Origin: Hominimerdicola alba 8
GTDB lineage: Bacteria; Bacillota; Clostridia; Oscillospirales; Ruminococcaceae
Assembly: GCF_000178155.2 (NCBI RefSeq)
Contig: NZ_ADKM02000123.1
Span: 1 to 64,000 of the forward strand
Reading direction: 5' to 3'
DNA: 64,000 nt
Both the position numbers and the translations under genes were made by a program. Below, piece by piece: positions 6,728 through 14,066 of this stretch; position 1 is the stretch's first letter, and every line of letters starts with the position of its first letter. Below the pieces are notes generated by a model that was not told the DNA's origin, did no database searches, and saw only the letters and a list, made by a program, of their open reading frames with translations.

Positions 6728-8472
6728 ACTCCTATTTCAATATATTTGTTTACTTGCCTTAGCCATCTTTCTACATTACATAATCTCATAAAATTATCTA
6801 CACGATCAGTTTTTGATGAGGGCATTGAAAGTTCTCTGTCAAGACATTCGCTATCTATTATTCCTATCTTTGAAAGTAGAAAATCTTTAGTTCTGCCTAT
6901 CCACTTAGATGCTGCGGCTCGGTAGTCATTGTAAAATGCTGAAGAATAATCGCCCTTTACGCCGCGAGTAAAGACTTCAAGAGGTACAATGCCTTTAAGT
7001 GATTCATATAGCATAGGCTTTGTTTTGTCAGGATCCAGACAGTATTTTGAAGGTATTTTCAAAGCAGTTTTTATAACTTCTGCATCAAGAAATGGTGCAT
7101 ACCACTCTATATCATCGCCTGCGATTTGCTTTATCTGCGAAAAAACTTCTTTTTGGAATATCAATGACTGTAATCGCTGATATTCCGATCTGTTTTCAGA
7201 TAACTCCTGAAATTTTTCAGAATAAATAGAACTGATCCGAACTTTTGCATCGCTTTTCGCAGAAATTGAAAGCCACTGGGGCAGTACAAGGCTTCCCGAC
7301 CAGCTGAGTTCTCTGAAACTATTTCTTTTGCTTTCGCTGAATCCGTTTTCTATAGTATGTCTGACTTCATCTTTCAGCGAAGTATTGTCTGCGAGATCTC
7401 TAAGACAGCAAAAAAAAGGTCTTCTTTTTAATATACAGTATTTCAAAATGAAGGGGATACTGTTTATAATGCCCTCTTCTCTTATTATAGACCAAGGCAC
7501 AGCTGGAATCGAAGCAAACAATTCATCTCCGCCTATACCGATTATATGAAGATGGTTTTGCTTATCCGTTAGCATATGGAGCATTTCCTCAACATATCCT
7601 TCTGTATCACCCCATAGTAGAGGAGCATCAGGAATATTGTTGCCAATATAGTGTCTGTCAACAGAAAAACGTGTGCTGTTTTTGTCAATAGACGGAAGTT
7701 TATTTAGTTTTAAGCGAAGCTCATCAGCGATATACTGTGCCCATTTTGTATCGCTGTTTGCAGATTCATCTGACTCAGCATGAAAAATCATTGGGTTACT
7801 TGTGATCTTATTTAAAATATATGCAATGCTTGCTGAATCAACACCGCCTGAAACATCACAGGAAACCGACTCAAAACTGTCATTTTGAGTGAATATTTTC
7901 GAGATGATAGTATCACGTAGAAGTTTTGTTATTTGTCCAATATCATTTTCTTTATTAAAATTATATGTGAGCTTTGATTCGGTTATAATCCCTGAACATA
8001 TTTTTAAAATATGAAAAGGTCTGATCTTTGATATTTCTTCCCAGAAAGACATATTCTGAAACGGTTCAAATGGAAGACCCGCGACAAGATATGCCGAAAT
8101 AACTGCTTTAGACACTTTAAAATGCTTTCTGTATGCTATAGTGAATGTAGAATCGCTCAATAGTATCTCGTTGTCAGTCACGCAATACGCAAGAGAAGTA
8201 TCGATAAAAGGTCCGAAAACATACCAGTCACTGCCATCTTTCAGCGCAAATATGCCGTTGATATATTTATTCTGAATGGTGGTGATAATAGTATTCGTTT
8301 CGCCATCTGCATACACCTCAATATCATTTTTTAAACTTGCAGAATATTTTTCTGGATAGTATATTTTGTATTTTCCGATGTTACAAAATATATATCCGTC
8401 ATTACCAAGCAAGATTAGACTTTTATCTCCGGATCTGCCAAGAGTGTAGTCTTTTATTTCTTTAAGCGGCAT
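6724..8472 (-). CDS. Lasso peptide cyclase (asparagine-synthetase-like, C protein)
   Basis: An N-terminal glutaminase-like half is followed by an ATP-pyrophosphatase half with the PP-loop SCDVSGGVDSAS and a later GIGGDELF motif, both typical of asparagine synthetase B relatives. In lasso clusters this enzyme adenylates the side-chain carboxylate of the ring residue and closes the macrolactam with the core N-terminus. I prefer ATG 8472 (MPLKEIKD) because GTGAGG lies 8 nt upstream. The frame is open to ATG 8559, but that codon has no ribosome site and is buried in a perfect hairpin. The enzyme would be 582 residues (611 with the longer start). It follows the precursor gene by about 140 nt. Confidence 0.9.
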   Translation of the reverse strand: MPLKEIKDYTLGRSGDKSLILLGNDGYIFCNIGKYKIYYPEKYSASLKNDIEVYADGETNTIITTIQNKYINGIFALKDGSDWYVFGPFIDTSLAYCVTDNEILLSDSTFTIAYRKHFKVSKAVISAYLVAGLPFEPFQNMSFWEEISKIRPFHILKICSGIITESKLTYNFNKENDIGQITKLLRDTIISKIFTQNDSFESVSCDVSGGVDSASIAYILNKITSNPMIFHAESDESANSDTKWAQYIADELRLKLNKLPSIDKNSTRFSVDRHYIGNNIPDAPLLWGDTEGYVEEMLHMLTDKQNHLHIIGIGGDELFASIPAVPWSIIREEGIINSIPFILKYCILKRRPFFCCLRDLADNTSLKDEVRHTIENGFSESKRNSFRELSWSGSLVLPQWLSISAKSDAKVRISSIYSEKFQELSENRSEYQRLQSLIFQKEVFSQIKQIAGDDIEWYAPFLDAEVIKTALKIPSKYCLDPDKTKPMLYESLKGIVPLEVFTRGVKGDYSSAFYNDYRAAASKWIGRTKDFLLSKIGIIDSECLDRELSMPSSKTDRVDNFMRLCNVERWLRQVNKYIEIGV

Positions 8473-8534
8473 TATGCAGTCCTCACATTTCTTTATTTCA
8501 TCTGTGTATAAACACAGTCGATCCTTTAAAAATT

Positions 8535-8580
8535 TAAAAAAGAAGCGCTTCTGCAGCATTTGTTTCTGAAAATGCTGCAG
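8535..8580 (-). terminator. Intercistronic hairpins between lasso precursor and cyclase
   Basis: CTGCAGCATTT (8551-8561) and AAATGCTGCAG (8570-8580) form a perfect 11-bp stem with an 8-nt loop. On the minus strand it is followed by the 12-bp palindrome AGAAGCGCTTCT and then TTTTTT. The position, 32 nt after the precursor stop, fits partial termination or mRNA stabilisation that yields more precursor than enzyme, as in many RiPP operons. Confidence 0.65.
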
Positions 8581-8611
8581 AGCATACTTCCTCTTAATGA
8601 ATGTTAGGCAA

Positions 8612-8740
8612 TCAATAGTAAATTACGATTTCAACAACGGCTTTACCACCGAAAATGTCCTTGAACTTACCGAACCAAACACCCATTGTACTCTCCTTGA
8701 AAGAAGAAATCTTCTCAAAGCTAGGCTTGTTGTATGTCAT
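8612..8740 (-). CDS. Lasso peptide precursor (42 aa), predicted novel core
   Basis: The frame starts 9 nt after GGGAGG. The leader MTYNKPSFEKISSFKESTM matches the lasso pattern Y-x2-P-x-L-x3-G-x5-T with Phe for Leu and Ser for Gly; Thr18 is at the conserved penultimate position. Cleavage after Met19 gives a 23-residue core. The ring segment GVWFGKFKD has Gly1 and Asp9, the spacing for a nine-residue macrolactam. The tail IFGGKAVVEIVIYY is hydrophobic and ends in two tyrosines. Asp9 is the only acidic residue at positions 7-9. Adjacent cyclase, B1 and B2-D genes on the same strand support the call. The core does not match a lasso peptide I know. Antibacterial activity is plausible but not shown. 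Confidence 0.92.
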   Translation of the reverse strand: MTYNKPSFEKISSFKESTMGVWFGKFKDIFGGKAVVEIVIYY

Positions 8741-8804
8741 TATATATTGCCTCCCTTCTGCTGTCAGATATAAATTCTCAGAAACACTTTATATCATATG
8801 ATTT

Positions 8805-8885
8805 CCTGAGTCTGAACAGTAGTTCAAACTTAGGATGAAATAATTATATTATGTAAATATCAGAATTTTATCAGAAAAAGCAGAA
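8805..8885 (-). promoter_or_regulatory. Lasso precursor promoter region with a 30-bp inverted repeat
   Basis: On the minus strand TATAAT (8848-8843) lacks a good -35 box (ATAAAA at 17 bp), which fits an activated promoter. Upstream, TCAGAA at 8860 and 8871 and GCAGAA at 8880 (plus-strand reading) repeat at about 10-bp spacing, as OmpR-family sites often do. Just downstream of the -10 box, CCTGAGTCTGAAC (8805-8817) and GTTCAAACTTAGG (8822-8834) match at 11 of 13 positions around a 4-bp centre, either an operator or a 5' mRNA hairpin. Confidence 0.6.
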
Positions 8886-8943
8886 AAATAGAAAATTAGT
8901 AAATAATCACAATAATCATGTGAAATATTAACTAAAAATAAGA

Positions 8944-8980
8944 AAAGATGAAGTCTATAAAGTGAAAAGACTCCATCTTT
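8944..8980 (-). terminator. Terminator of the ABC-2 transporter operon
   Basis: AAAGATGAAGTCT and AGACTCCATCTTT form a 13-bp stem with one mismatch and an 11-nt loop, 45 nt beyond the last permease gene. The trailing T-run on the minus strand is short (TTTTCTT). It separates the transporter operon from the lasso operon. Confidence 0.6.
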
Positions 8981-9024
8981 ATCTTGATCAATATCTACGT
9001 ACGAAATCGCAGTAAAGACCTCAC

Positions 9025-9741
9025 TCACCGCACATATCTTTTGCTGAAGGCAAAAAATGCTGCTGACAGCAGGACTATCGCCCATATTGCCTGTATGGAC
9101 AGTCCTGTGCTCACATTGGGATATATGGGCAGTTTTACTTCAAAAAAAACATTCATGGCGGATATGACGGGGATATACTTCATCTGTCCGCAGTATTGCA
9201 GAAGTATGCTGCCAAGCCCCAGTATCAGCGATACCATGACAGCCATCGATACTATCATCGAACGTGTGAGTATGACGACTGCGCAGGTGATAGCAGCCAG
9301 TTCCACCGTTGACAAAAAAGCAGGCAGCAGATATCTCAACGCTTCACCCGCCGATAAGTTTTCGGGAAGAGCAATACTTATTGCTGCAAAGGATAATATA
9401 GCCGATACCACCAGTATAATGACAATCCATGTCATTATACATAGCAGTTTTGATAGCAGAAATAACCATCTTTTCGGGGTGCTCAGCAGACTTGTTCTCA
9501 GCGTTGACCGTTTGTATTCTTGACCGAAATAAAGTGCTGCCAGCACAGTATGTCCTGCCTGACCAAGATAAAAACCCTGTATCAGTTTGCTGACTGCGGT
9601 ATTTCCGCTTGCACTGCCCATATACGGTTCAAGAGTCAGAACTATCACAGGCACGAATATCATTATGCCTGCTGCGATGATAATAGCCCAGCGGTCGTAC
9701 AAAAATTTCTGATGTTCACATTTTAAGTACCGTAACAGCAT
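9025..9741 (-). CDS. ABC-2 type transporter permease, second subunit
   Basis: A 238-residue membrane protein with about six hydrophobic segments (for example WAIIIAAGIMIFVPVIVLTL and AIWAIVLLSAAFFAF). EYKRSTLRTSLLSTPKRW after the second segment is the cytoplasmic motif seen in bacitracin/lantibiotic-type ABC-2 permeases. It directly follows the other permease with no gap and ends the three-gene operon. Such pairs with one ATPase export peptides from the membrane and often give self-immunity. With a lasso cluster immediately downstream, immunity to the lasso product is a reasonable guess, although separate regulation by the LytTR gene argues for an independent unit. Confidence 0.75.
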   Translation of the reverse strand: MLLRYLKCEHQKFLYDRWAIIIAAGIMIFVPVIVLTLEPYMGSASGNTAVSKLIQGFYLGQAGHTVLAALYFGQEYKRSTLRTSLLSTPKRWLFLLSKLLCIMTWIVIILVVSAILSFAAISIALPENLSAGEALRYLLPAFLSTVELAAITCAVVILTRSMIVSMAVMVSLILGLGSILLQYCGQMKYIPVISAMNVFFEVKLPIYPNVSTGLSIQAIWAIVLLSAAFFAFSKRYVR

Positions 9742-10530
9742 TTAATACTCTCCTTGTAGATCAGTCCTGACAAAAACTGCATAACTTGCAGCGGCAAATA
9801 TAGCTATCCATATCAGCAGACCGACAGTATTTTTCAGCGGGACACCTGAAAGTGAACTTTCAGAACTTGCTATCAAGCCGTTGCAAAGTGCAACAGGCAG
9901 ATATCGACACACTTCAAATTTGTCCGCCAGTATATTACCTATATTGTATGCCTGTATGATCAGAAACAGCAGCGGGACAACTGCTGTGTGGCACAAAAAG
10001 CCTATGGCATATGAAAGCAGGGTCAGCAGAGTAAGCGAAACAGCAGACATCAAGATGAACTTCCACACCGTAGAGTTGAATACAGGAGGTGTCAGTCCAT
10101 CTGCACCGAAGGTGAGATGTGTCACAGTTATGGTTAGAACGGACGATACCAGTGAAACAGCAAATGCAGTTAGCGTTACTGCAAGTGTTTTTGACCAGAA
10201 CAGTCTGCTCTTGCTGCCGAAGTATAGCAAAGTCGTTCTCATGCAGTGTTGTTTGAATTCCAGTGCGCCGAACAAAGCCCCCATTACTATCATCGGTATG
10301 GTCGCAAACATGATCACATCAAATCCCATATACTCGATAGGCGGCATAGGTTCAAGCAGACCATTTGTTTCGGTGGGTACAGCGTGCAGTCCCACCGAAA
10401 GTATCTGCCGTGCTGATACATATGATATAAGGCTCTGCACGGCTATGACTAGCAGGGTTACTATCCTGCAAACTTTTGTACAGCTGAGTTTCAGCAGTTC
10501 GCTGTAAAGGTCATTTTTTATAAACTTCAT
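9742..10530 (-). CDS. ABC-2 type transporter permease, first subunit
   Basis: A 262-residue membrane protein with the same organisation as the following permease: an N-terminal segment around VTLLVIAVQSLISYVSARQI, a periplasm-facing loop, then FKQHCMRTTLLYFGSKSRLFWSK, equivalent to the family's TxR-LL motif, and four more hydrophobic segments. The start overlaps the ATPase stop by one base, indicating coupled translation. It probably forms a heterodimer with the 9025-9741 product. The substrate is unknown; members include bacteriocin immunity and antimicrobial-peptide export systems. Confidence 0.75.
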   Translation of the reverse strand: MKFIKNDLYSELLKLSCTKVCRIVTLLVIAVQSLISYVSARQILSVGLHAVPTETNGLLEPMPPIEYMGFDVIMFATIPMIVMGALFGALEFKQHCMRTTLLYFGSKSRLFWSKTLAVTLTAFAVSLVSSVLTITVTHLTFGADGLTPPVFNSTVWKFILMSAVSLTLLTLLSYAIGFLCHTAVVPLLFLIIQAYNIGNILADKFEVCRYLPVALCNGLIASSESSLSGVPLKNTVGLLIWIAIFAAASYAVFVRTDLQGEY

Positions 10531-11243
10531 CAGTGGTTCACCTCTTCCGTCAGGCTGAAGAACAGTTCTTCAAGCGAAGAGATATCCCTTGTCACATCGG
10601 AAAGATCCCCCTTAGTGACGATATGTCCATGATCTATTATCACGACATCATTTGTAACAGCCTCCACTTCTGAAAGCATATGAGATGAAAGCAGAACTGT
10701 CTTGCCTGATTTTGCCTGTTCCTTGATGAATTTTCTGAACCAGCGTATGCCCGCAGGATCAAGACCGTTTGTGGGTTCATCGAATATCATGAACTGTGGA
10801 TCACCCATAAGTGCCGCTGCAATACCAAGCCGTTGTCCCTCGCCCAGTGAAAGGTCACCTACTTTTGAAGATGCTTTGTGGGATATGCCCGTTATTTCCA
10901 TGACTTCCTTTATCCTGCTTTTTCTGATGCCGTTGCTGACGGATATTATGCGCAGATGCTGATACACAGTCCTGTCATTTGGCGAACCTACACCATCAAA
11001 GGAAGCACCTGTCCGTGTGAGAGGTCTTTGTAATTGTGCGTAGCCTTTGCCGCCTATAAGTGCTGTTCCGCTATCGGCTTTGTCAAGTCCGAGAAGTATC
11101 CTTAGCGTGGTGCTTTTTCCTGCGCCGTTTGGTCCTAAAAATGCGGTTATCCTGCCTGCGTGAGCTTCAAAGGATATATCTTTCAGTATTTCCTTGTTTC
11201 CATATTTTTTATTGATATTGCTTATCTTTATCGAGTTATCCAT
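10530..11243 (-). CDS. ABC transporter ATP-binding protein (bacitracin/lantibiotic-immunity type)
   Basis: A 237-residue ATPase with Walker A GPNGAGKST near residue 37, Walker B FMIFDEPTNGLDP, and the H-loop in LLSSHMLSEVE. The signature reads LSLGEGQRLGIA instead of LSGGQ, a variant common in this subfamily. AGGAGGAGG lies upstream of the ATG. It is the first gene of a three-gene operon whose promoter faces that of a LytTR regulator. Role: energises the two ABC-2 permeases that follow, probably for peptide or drug export or immunity. Confidence 0.85.
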   Translation of the reverse strand: MDNSIKISNINKKYGNKEILKDISFEAHAGRITAFLGPNGAGKSTTLRILLGLDKADSGTALIGGKGYAQLQRPLTRTGASFDGVGSPNDRTVYQHLRIISVSNGIRKSRIKEVMEITGISHKASSKVGDLSLGEGQRLGIAAALMGDPQFMIFDEPTNGLDPAGIRWFRKFIKEQAKSGKTVLLSSHMLSEVEAVTNDVVIIDHGHIVTKGDLSDVTRDISSLEELFFSLTEEVNH

Positions 11244-11272
11244 TATAATAGCCTCCTCCTTTTATGATATAA

Positions 11273-11391
11273 TTATAGCTATTTACAGCCTGAAATACAA
11301 TGGTTTTTTCACAACTTGCATATATAGGCGCGTACTTTGCATAATATAGACTTCAGAACGCATTGACACCCAAATAATGATGTGCTATAAT
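11273..11391. promoter_or_regulatory. Divergent promoters flanking a LytTR-type operator
   Basis: Minus strand: TTGTAT (11300-11295), 16-bp spacer, TATAAT (11278-11273) for the ABC operon. Plus strand: TTGACA (11363-11368), 17-bp spacer, TATAAT (11386-11391) for the LytTR gene. Between them TTGCATA occurs at 11316-11322 and 11337-11343, a direct repeat with 21-bp offset, within the longer match ACTTGCATATATAG / ACTTTGCATAATATAG. Two 21-bp-spaced direct repeats are the usual target of LytTR-domain regulators. Confidence 0.75.
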
Positions 11392-11421
11392 TATGGAAGC
11401 GATAAATAAGGAAGTGATTAT

Positions 11422-11868
11422 GTGAAAGTCAAGCTGATTGTATCGGCGGAACGCTATGATGAGATCGCTGAAACGCTCCTGAAAGCGGGTATAGGCATAA
11501 GTGAAAAGTCCGACCTTATCCTCAGTGAGCGTAATACCAGCATAAACTATCTTATTGGCAAAAAAGGCGATGTGATCTACCGTATCAAGACCTCTGACAT
11601 TTCGCATATCGAGAGTTTTTCCCACGAAGTTATAGCATATACCTATGACGGAGAATACAGGATAAATGAAAGATTAAAAACACTTTCTAATATGCTTGAC
11701 CCAGAAGTGTTTATCCGCATCAGCAACTCGGTCATAATATCGACCGAACATATAAAAAGCATCAAGCCCGCATTAACCAGGAAGTTCATAATAACAATGC
11801 AAAATGGCGCTGTGGTCGATGTGACACGCACATATTATTATATTTTCAAGGAATTTTTAGGGATATAG
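11422..11868 (+). CDS. LytTR-domain DNA-binding regulator
   Basis: A 148-residue protein whose C-terminal ~95 residues (from about KGDVIYRIKTSDISHIES) carry the LytTR pattern: a beta-rich fold with HIESFSHEVIAYTYDG, ERLKTLSNML and FIRISNSVIISTEHIKSI. The N-terminal ~50 residues are not a receiver domain, so this is a stand-alone one-domain regulator. The ATG follows GGAAGTGATTAT. It is divergent from the ABC operon and next to a matching operator, so it probably controls both. The following membrane protein starts within 4 nt of its stop, a common arrangement in which a small membrane protein modulates a LytTR regulator. Confidence 0.85.
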   Translation: MKVKLIVSAERYDEIAETLLKAGIGISEKSDLILSERNTSINYLIGKKGDVIYRIKTSDISHIESFSHEVIAYTYDGEYRINERLKTLSNMLDPEVFIRISNSVIISTEHIKSIKPALTRKFIITMQNGAVVDVTRTYYYIFKEFLGI

Positions 11869-11871
11869 GTG

Positions 11872-12468
11872 ATGGAAATGAAAATGTCATATGCACTGCT
11901 CTCGCTTCTAGGTATATCGGCAGTTCTTGCTTTTTTTGTCGTACTGATATATATGGCATTCTATAAGCATTATCTGTCGGAACGCGTAAAAGTTGGAATA
12001 AAGAACAGTGTCGGCAATAAAAAGCTGATAGAGCCGGTAAAGGTATTCTTTATATGTTTTATTATATTCTGCATTCTGTCAGGTTTTTTTGTTTCTTTCA
12101 AAGAGCCTTACCCAAATACGCAGAAGAATGATACCATGCTGGAAAAATGCAACGAAAGCATTCTGGATGATCTTTCCTGTGAGAATGATATATCGGGCTA
12201 TACGCGCAAAGAAGAAAATATTGGCGGTATCAGATGTGTTTGCTATGTCAGCAAAAAAAGAAATGATATGTTCCCTGATCTGTTAATTTATATTGACAGT
12301 GACGGTGAATATACCCTTAAATATCGTATATCCGACAACAGTGATATATCAGTTCCAAATCATACTATAGCCTCAGAAAATGCCGAATGGTATGCTGTCA
12401 GCAATATTGCAGACGGCGCTATGCTTGTGATAGGTTCTGATGATGATACTGTCAGTATAAAGTTATAA
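11872..12468 (+). CDS. Membrane protein co-transcribed with the LytTR regulator
   Basis: The protein has two N-terminal membrane segments (about residues 7-30 and 58-77), joined by a basic loop, and a C-terminal extracytoplasmic domain of about 120 residues with four cysteines. I recognise no family. The start is uncertain among GTG 11869, ATG 11872, 11878 and 11884; AGGGA at 11857 favours 11872. Translation is probably coupled to the regulator, whose stop is at 11866-11868. By position it may be a sensor or inhibitor of the LytTR protein; this is inference from gene order only. Confidence 0.65.
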   Translation: MEMKMSYALLSLLGISAVLAFFVVLIYMAFYKHYLSERVKVGIKNSVGNKKLIEPVKVFFICFIIFCILSGFFVSFKEPYPNTQKNDTMLEKCNESILDDLSCENDISGYTRKEENIGGIRCVCYVSKKRNDMFPDLLIYIDSDGEYTLKYRISDNSDISVPNHTIASENAEWYAVSNIADGAMLVIGSDDDTVSIKL

Positions 12469-12605
12469 AAGATTCTTCTGTAATATGGCAGGTTGGGACG
12501 ATCAAAAATATACAATGAAAAAGAGCGAGTTGCCGAACTTGAAATGACAGTTCGCTTTGTTTATGTCTGAGAAATATTTATTCTTGGCTGCGTCACTGCA
12601 AAAGG

Positions 12606-12855
12606 TTGAATTTTTATCAAGCATCAGATCTTGGTATCGAAATGAACGAGTGCCGCATATATGAAAAAGACGGGCTGCATCATTTTATGATCAAGTGTTT
12701 TGACCGTGTAAACAGCAGAAAAGTTCATATGCAGACTTTGCACATAATCCTGATAACAGATGGATATCAAAGTACCAGATATCTGTAAACAATAAAACAT
12801 CGGGGGTCAAAAGCAATATTCTTATGGCAAGCGGCAAGGCGGTCAATGATTAAAA
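12606..12855 (+). pseudogene. Remnant of a protein-coding gene, frameshifted
   Basis: A frame reading NFYQASDLGIEMNECRIYEK breaks near 12730, and the +1 frame then continues as YADFAHNPDNRWISKYQ and runs to a stop at 12853. Both halves have ordinary protein composition, and joining them gives about 80 residues without a start codon context. I read this as the decayed end of a gene. The family is unknown. A copy of the 103-bp repeat lies 66 bp downstream. Confidence 0.35.
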
Positions 12856-12920
12856 CAGCCAATTTTCACGTGTATATGTCTATCACAGAATACAACGCTA
12901 AGACAGTTGAAAAAACAGTC

Positions 12921-13023
12921 TATAGCAATCCAACTATTTAAATTCACAAAATCCAGTCGCAAAAGCTCGGATCTATGGATTTTGTGACTGGATTTTGTCT
13001 GAATTTTAAGGCGGATTGCTATA
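12921..13023. repeat. 103-bp palindromic repeat, copy 1
   Basis: It starts TATAGCAATCC and ends GGATTGCTATA. The two halves are imperfect inverted copies (TTCACAAAATCCAGTCGCAAAA against TTTTGTGACTGGATTTTGTC, written in parts). The whole can fold into one long hairpin. The ends are consistent with insertion at TA, as in mariner/IS630-type miniature elements. Confidence 0.85.
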
Positions 13024-13164
13024 ATGAAAATTACTGAATCCATCGACTGATTCTTCAATATACTGCCGGGAAATTGAGCATGATACTAAAAAACATCTGA
13101 ACCGAATAATTTTACAAAATCCGCGCAAACTATTCCCACAAATCTAAATAACGGAGGAAACAAA

Positions 13165-13701
13165 ATGAAAGCAACAGGGATAGTCAGGCGCATTGACGAT
13201 CTCGGCAGGGTCGTCATTCCTAAAGAGATACGCCGCACCATGAGGATACGGGAGGGCGACCCGCTGGAGATATACACCGACTCTGACGGTGAAGTGATAT
13301 TCAAGAAATACTCGCCTATAAACGAATTATCTGACGGTGCTTTGCAGGCGGCGGAAGTCATTTCAAAGCTGGGGGGAGCGCCTGCGGTGATATTTGACAA
13401 AGACCATGTGGTGGCAGTATCGGGAGTACCGAAGAAAGAATACACACAGCGGCGCTTGTCACGGGCTATGGAAGAGATGCTGGAAAGCAGACGTTCTTAC
13501 GAATATCACGGGGGTGGAGAGAATTTCCGCCCTGTTGAGGGGATAGATGCGCGTGCGCTGGCTGTATCGCCCATAATTTCGGGCGGTGATATAACGGGTG
13601 CGGTAGCATTTCTTGGCGGAAACGACAGCCGTTCTGTTACGGACGACCAAGCCATGTTATGCAAAGCGGCGGCAATGTTTCTGGGCAAACAGGTGGAATG
13701 A
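13165..13701 (+). CDS. spoVT: Stage V sporulation protein T
   Basis: The N-terminal swapped-hairpin AbrB domain (residues 1-50) has the nearly invariant start MKATGIVRRIDDLGRVVIPK and EIRRTMRIREGDPLEIY. A GAF-like domain fills residues about 57-178 (GGAPAVIFDKDHVVAVSG; GDITGAVAFLGG). The 178-residue length equals the family's. SpoVT is a forespore transcription factor that adjusts sigma-G genes. ACGGAGGAAAC precedes the ATG. It stands alone. Its presence implies descent from a spore former even though ruminococci are not usually seen to sporulate. Confidence 0.93.
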   Translation: MKATGIVRRIDDLGRVVIPKEIRRTMRIREGDPLEIYTDSDGEVIFKKYSPINELSDGALQAAEVISKLGGAPAVIFDKDHVVAVSGVPKKEYTQRRLSRAMEEMLESRRSYEYHGGGENFRPVEGIDARALAVSPIISGGDITGAVAFLGGNDSRSVTDDQAMLCKAAAMFLGKQVE

Positions 13702-13949
13702 TGCACGTTCGTCAATGAAAAATGTCTGATACGGGCTAAAGAATGCCGCTTTAACTGTGTTTCTATCTGACGGCACACCATTGCGCGAAAACCCATTTTT
13801 CAGCAAAATGCGAATTGTCGAACGGGTATATTGACGCGGCATGGCGATGAACGTCCTGCCCGAAAAGACGCATATTTTCGCTATATAAAAGCACAAAAAA
13901 CGCGCAGGCTGTGATAAGTCTGCGCGTTTGGTATAATGTGTTATTTTAT
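13702..13949. other. Spacer with a shared bidirectional hairpin
   Basis: AAACGCGCAG (about 13899-13908) pairs with CTGCGCGTTT (about 13921-13930), flanked by AAAAAA on the left and TTTGG on the right. It could terminate spoVT and the convergent flavin reductase gene. A minus-strand frame covers much of this stretch, but it has no ribosome site, so I do not call it. Confidence 0.5.
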
Positions 13950-14066
13950 ATGACTATCCCTTTAGCACACCACCCCAGAATACTTTTTAACGAGTAAATA
14001 CTGAGTTGATGTTATCTTTCCCGATATAACATAGTTAATTTTGATGTGTCAGCGGGATAACCACAT
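13950..14066. repeat. Terminal-inverted-repeat element, family B, copy 1 (117 bp)
   Basis: The left end ATGACTATCCCTTTAGCACACC and the right end GTGTGTCAGCGGGATAACCACAT-type sequence (here TGATGTGTCAGCGG then GATAACCACAT) are imperfect inverted repeats. This copy lacks the central GC-rich hairpin of longer copies. It abuts the stop codon of the flavin reductase gene. Confidence 0.7.

Noticed and set aside
6724-8559. Longer start of the lasso cyclase at ATG 8559
   Set aside because: It has no ribosome site and the codon lies inside a perfect hairpin. ATG 8472 has GTGAGG at good spacing.
12843-13058. Frame of 71 codons over the 103-bp repeat
   Set aside because: The same peptide segment (IAIRLKIQTKSSHK) arises wherever the repeat occurs (also 27981-28187 and 50870-51208). 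It is repeat DNA translated, not a gene.
13657-13896. Minus-strand frame of 79 codons after spoVT
   Set aside because: The sequence looks fairly protein-like, but it has no ribosome site, overlaps the spoVT end and lies in a spacer with a terminator. Not enough to call a gene or remnant.
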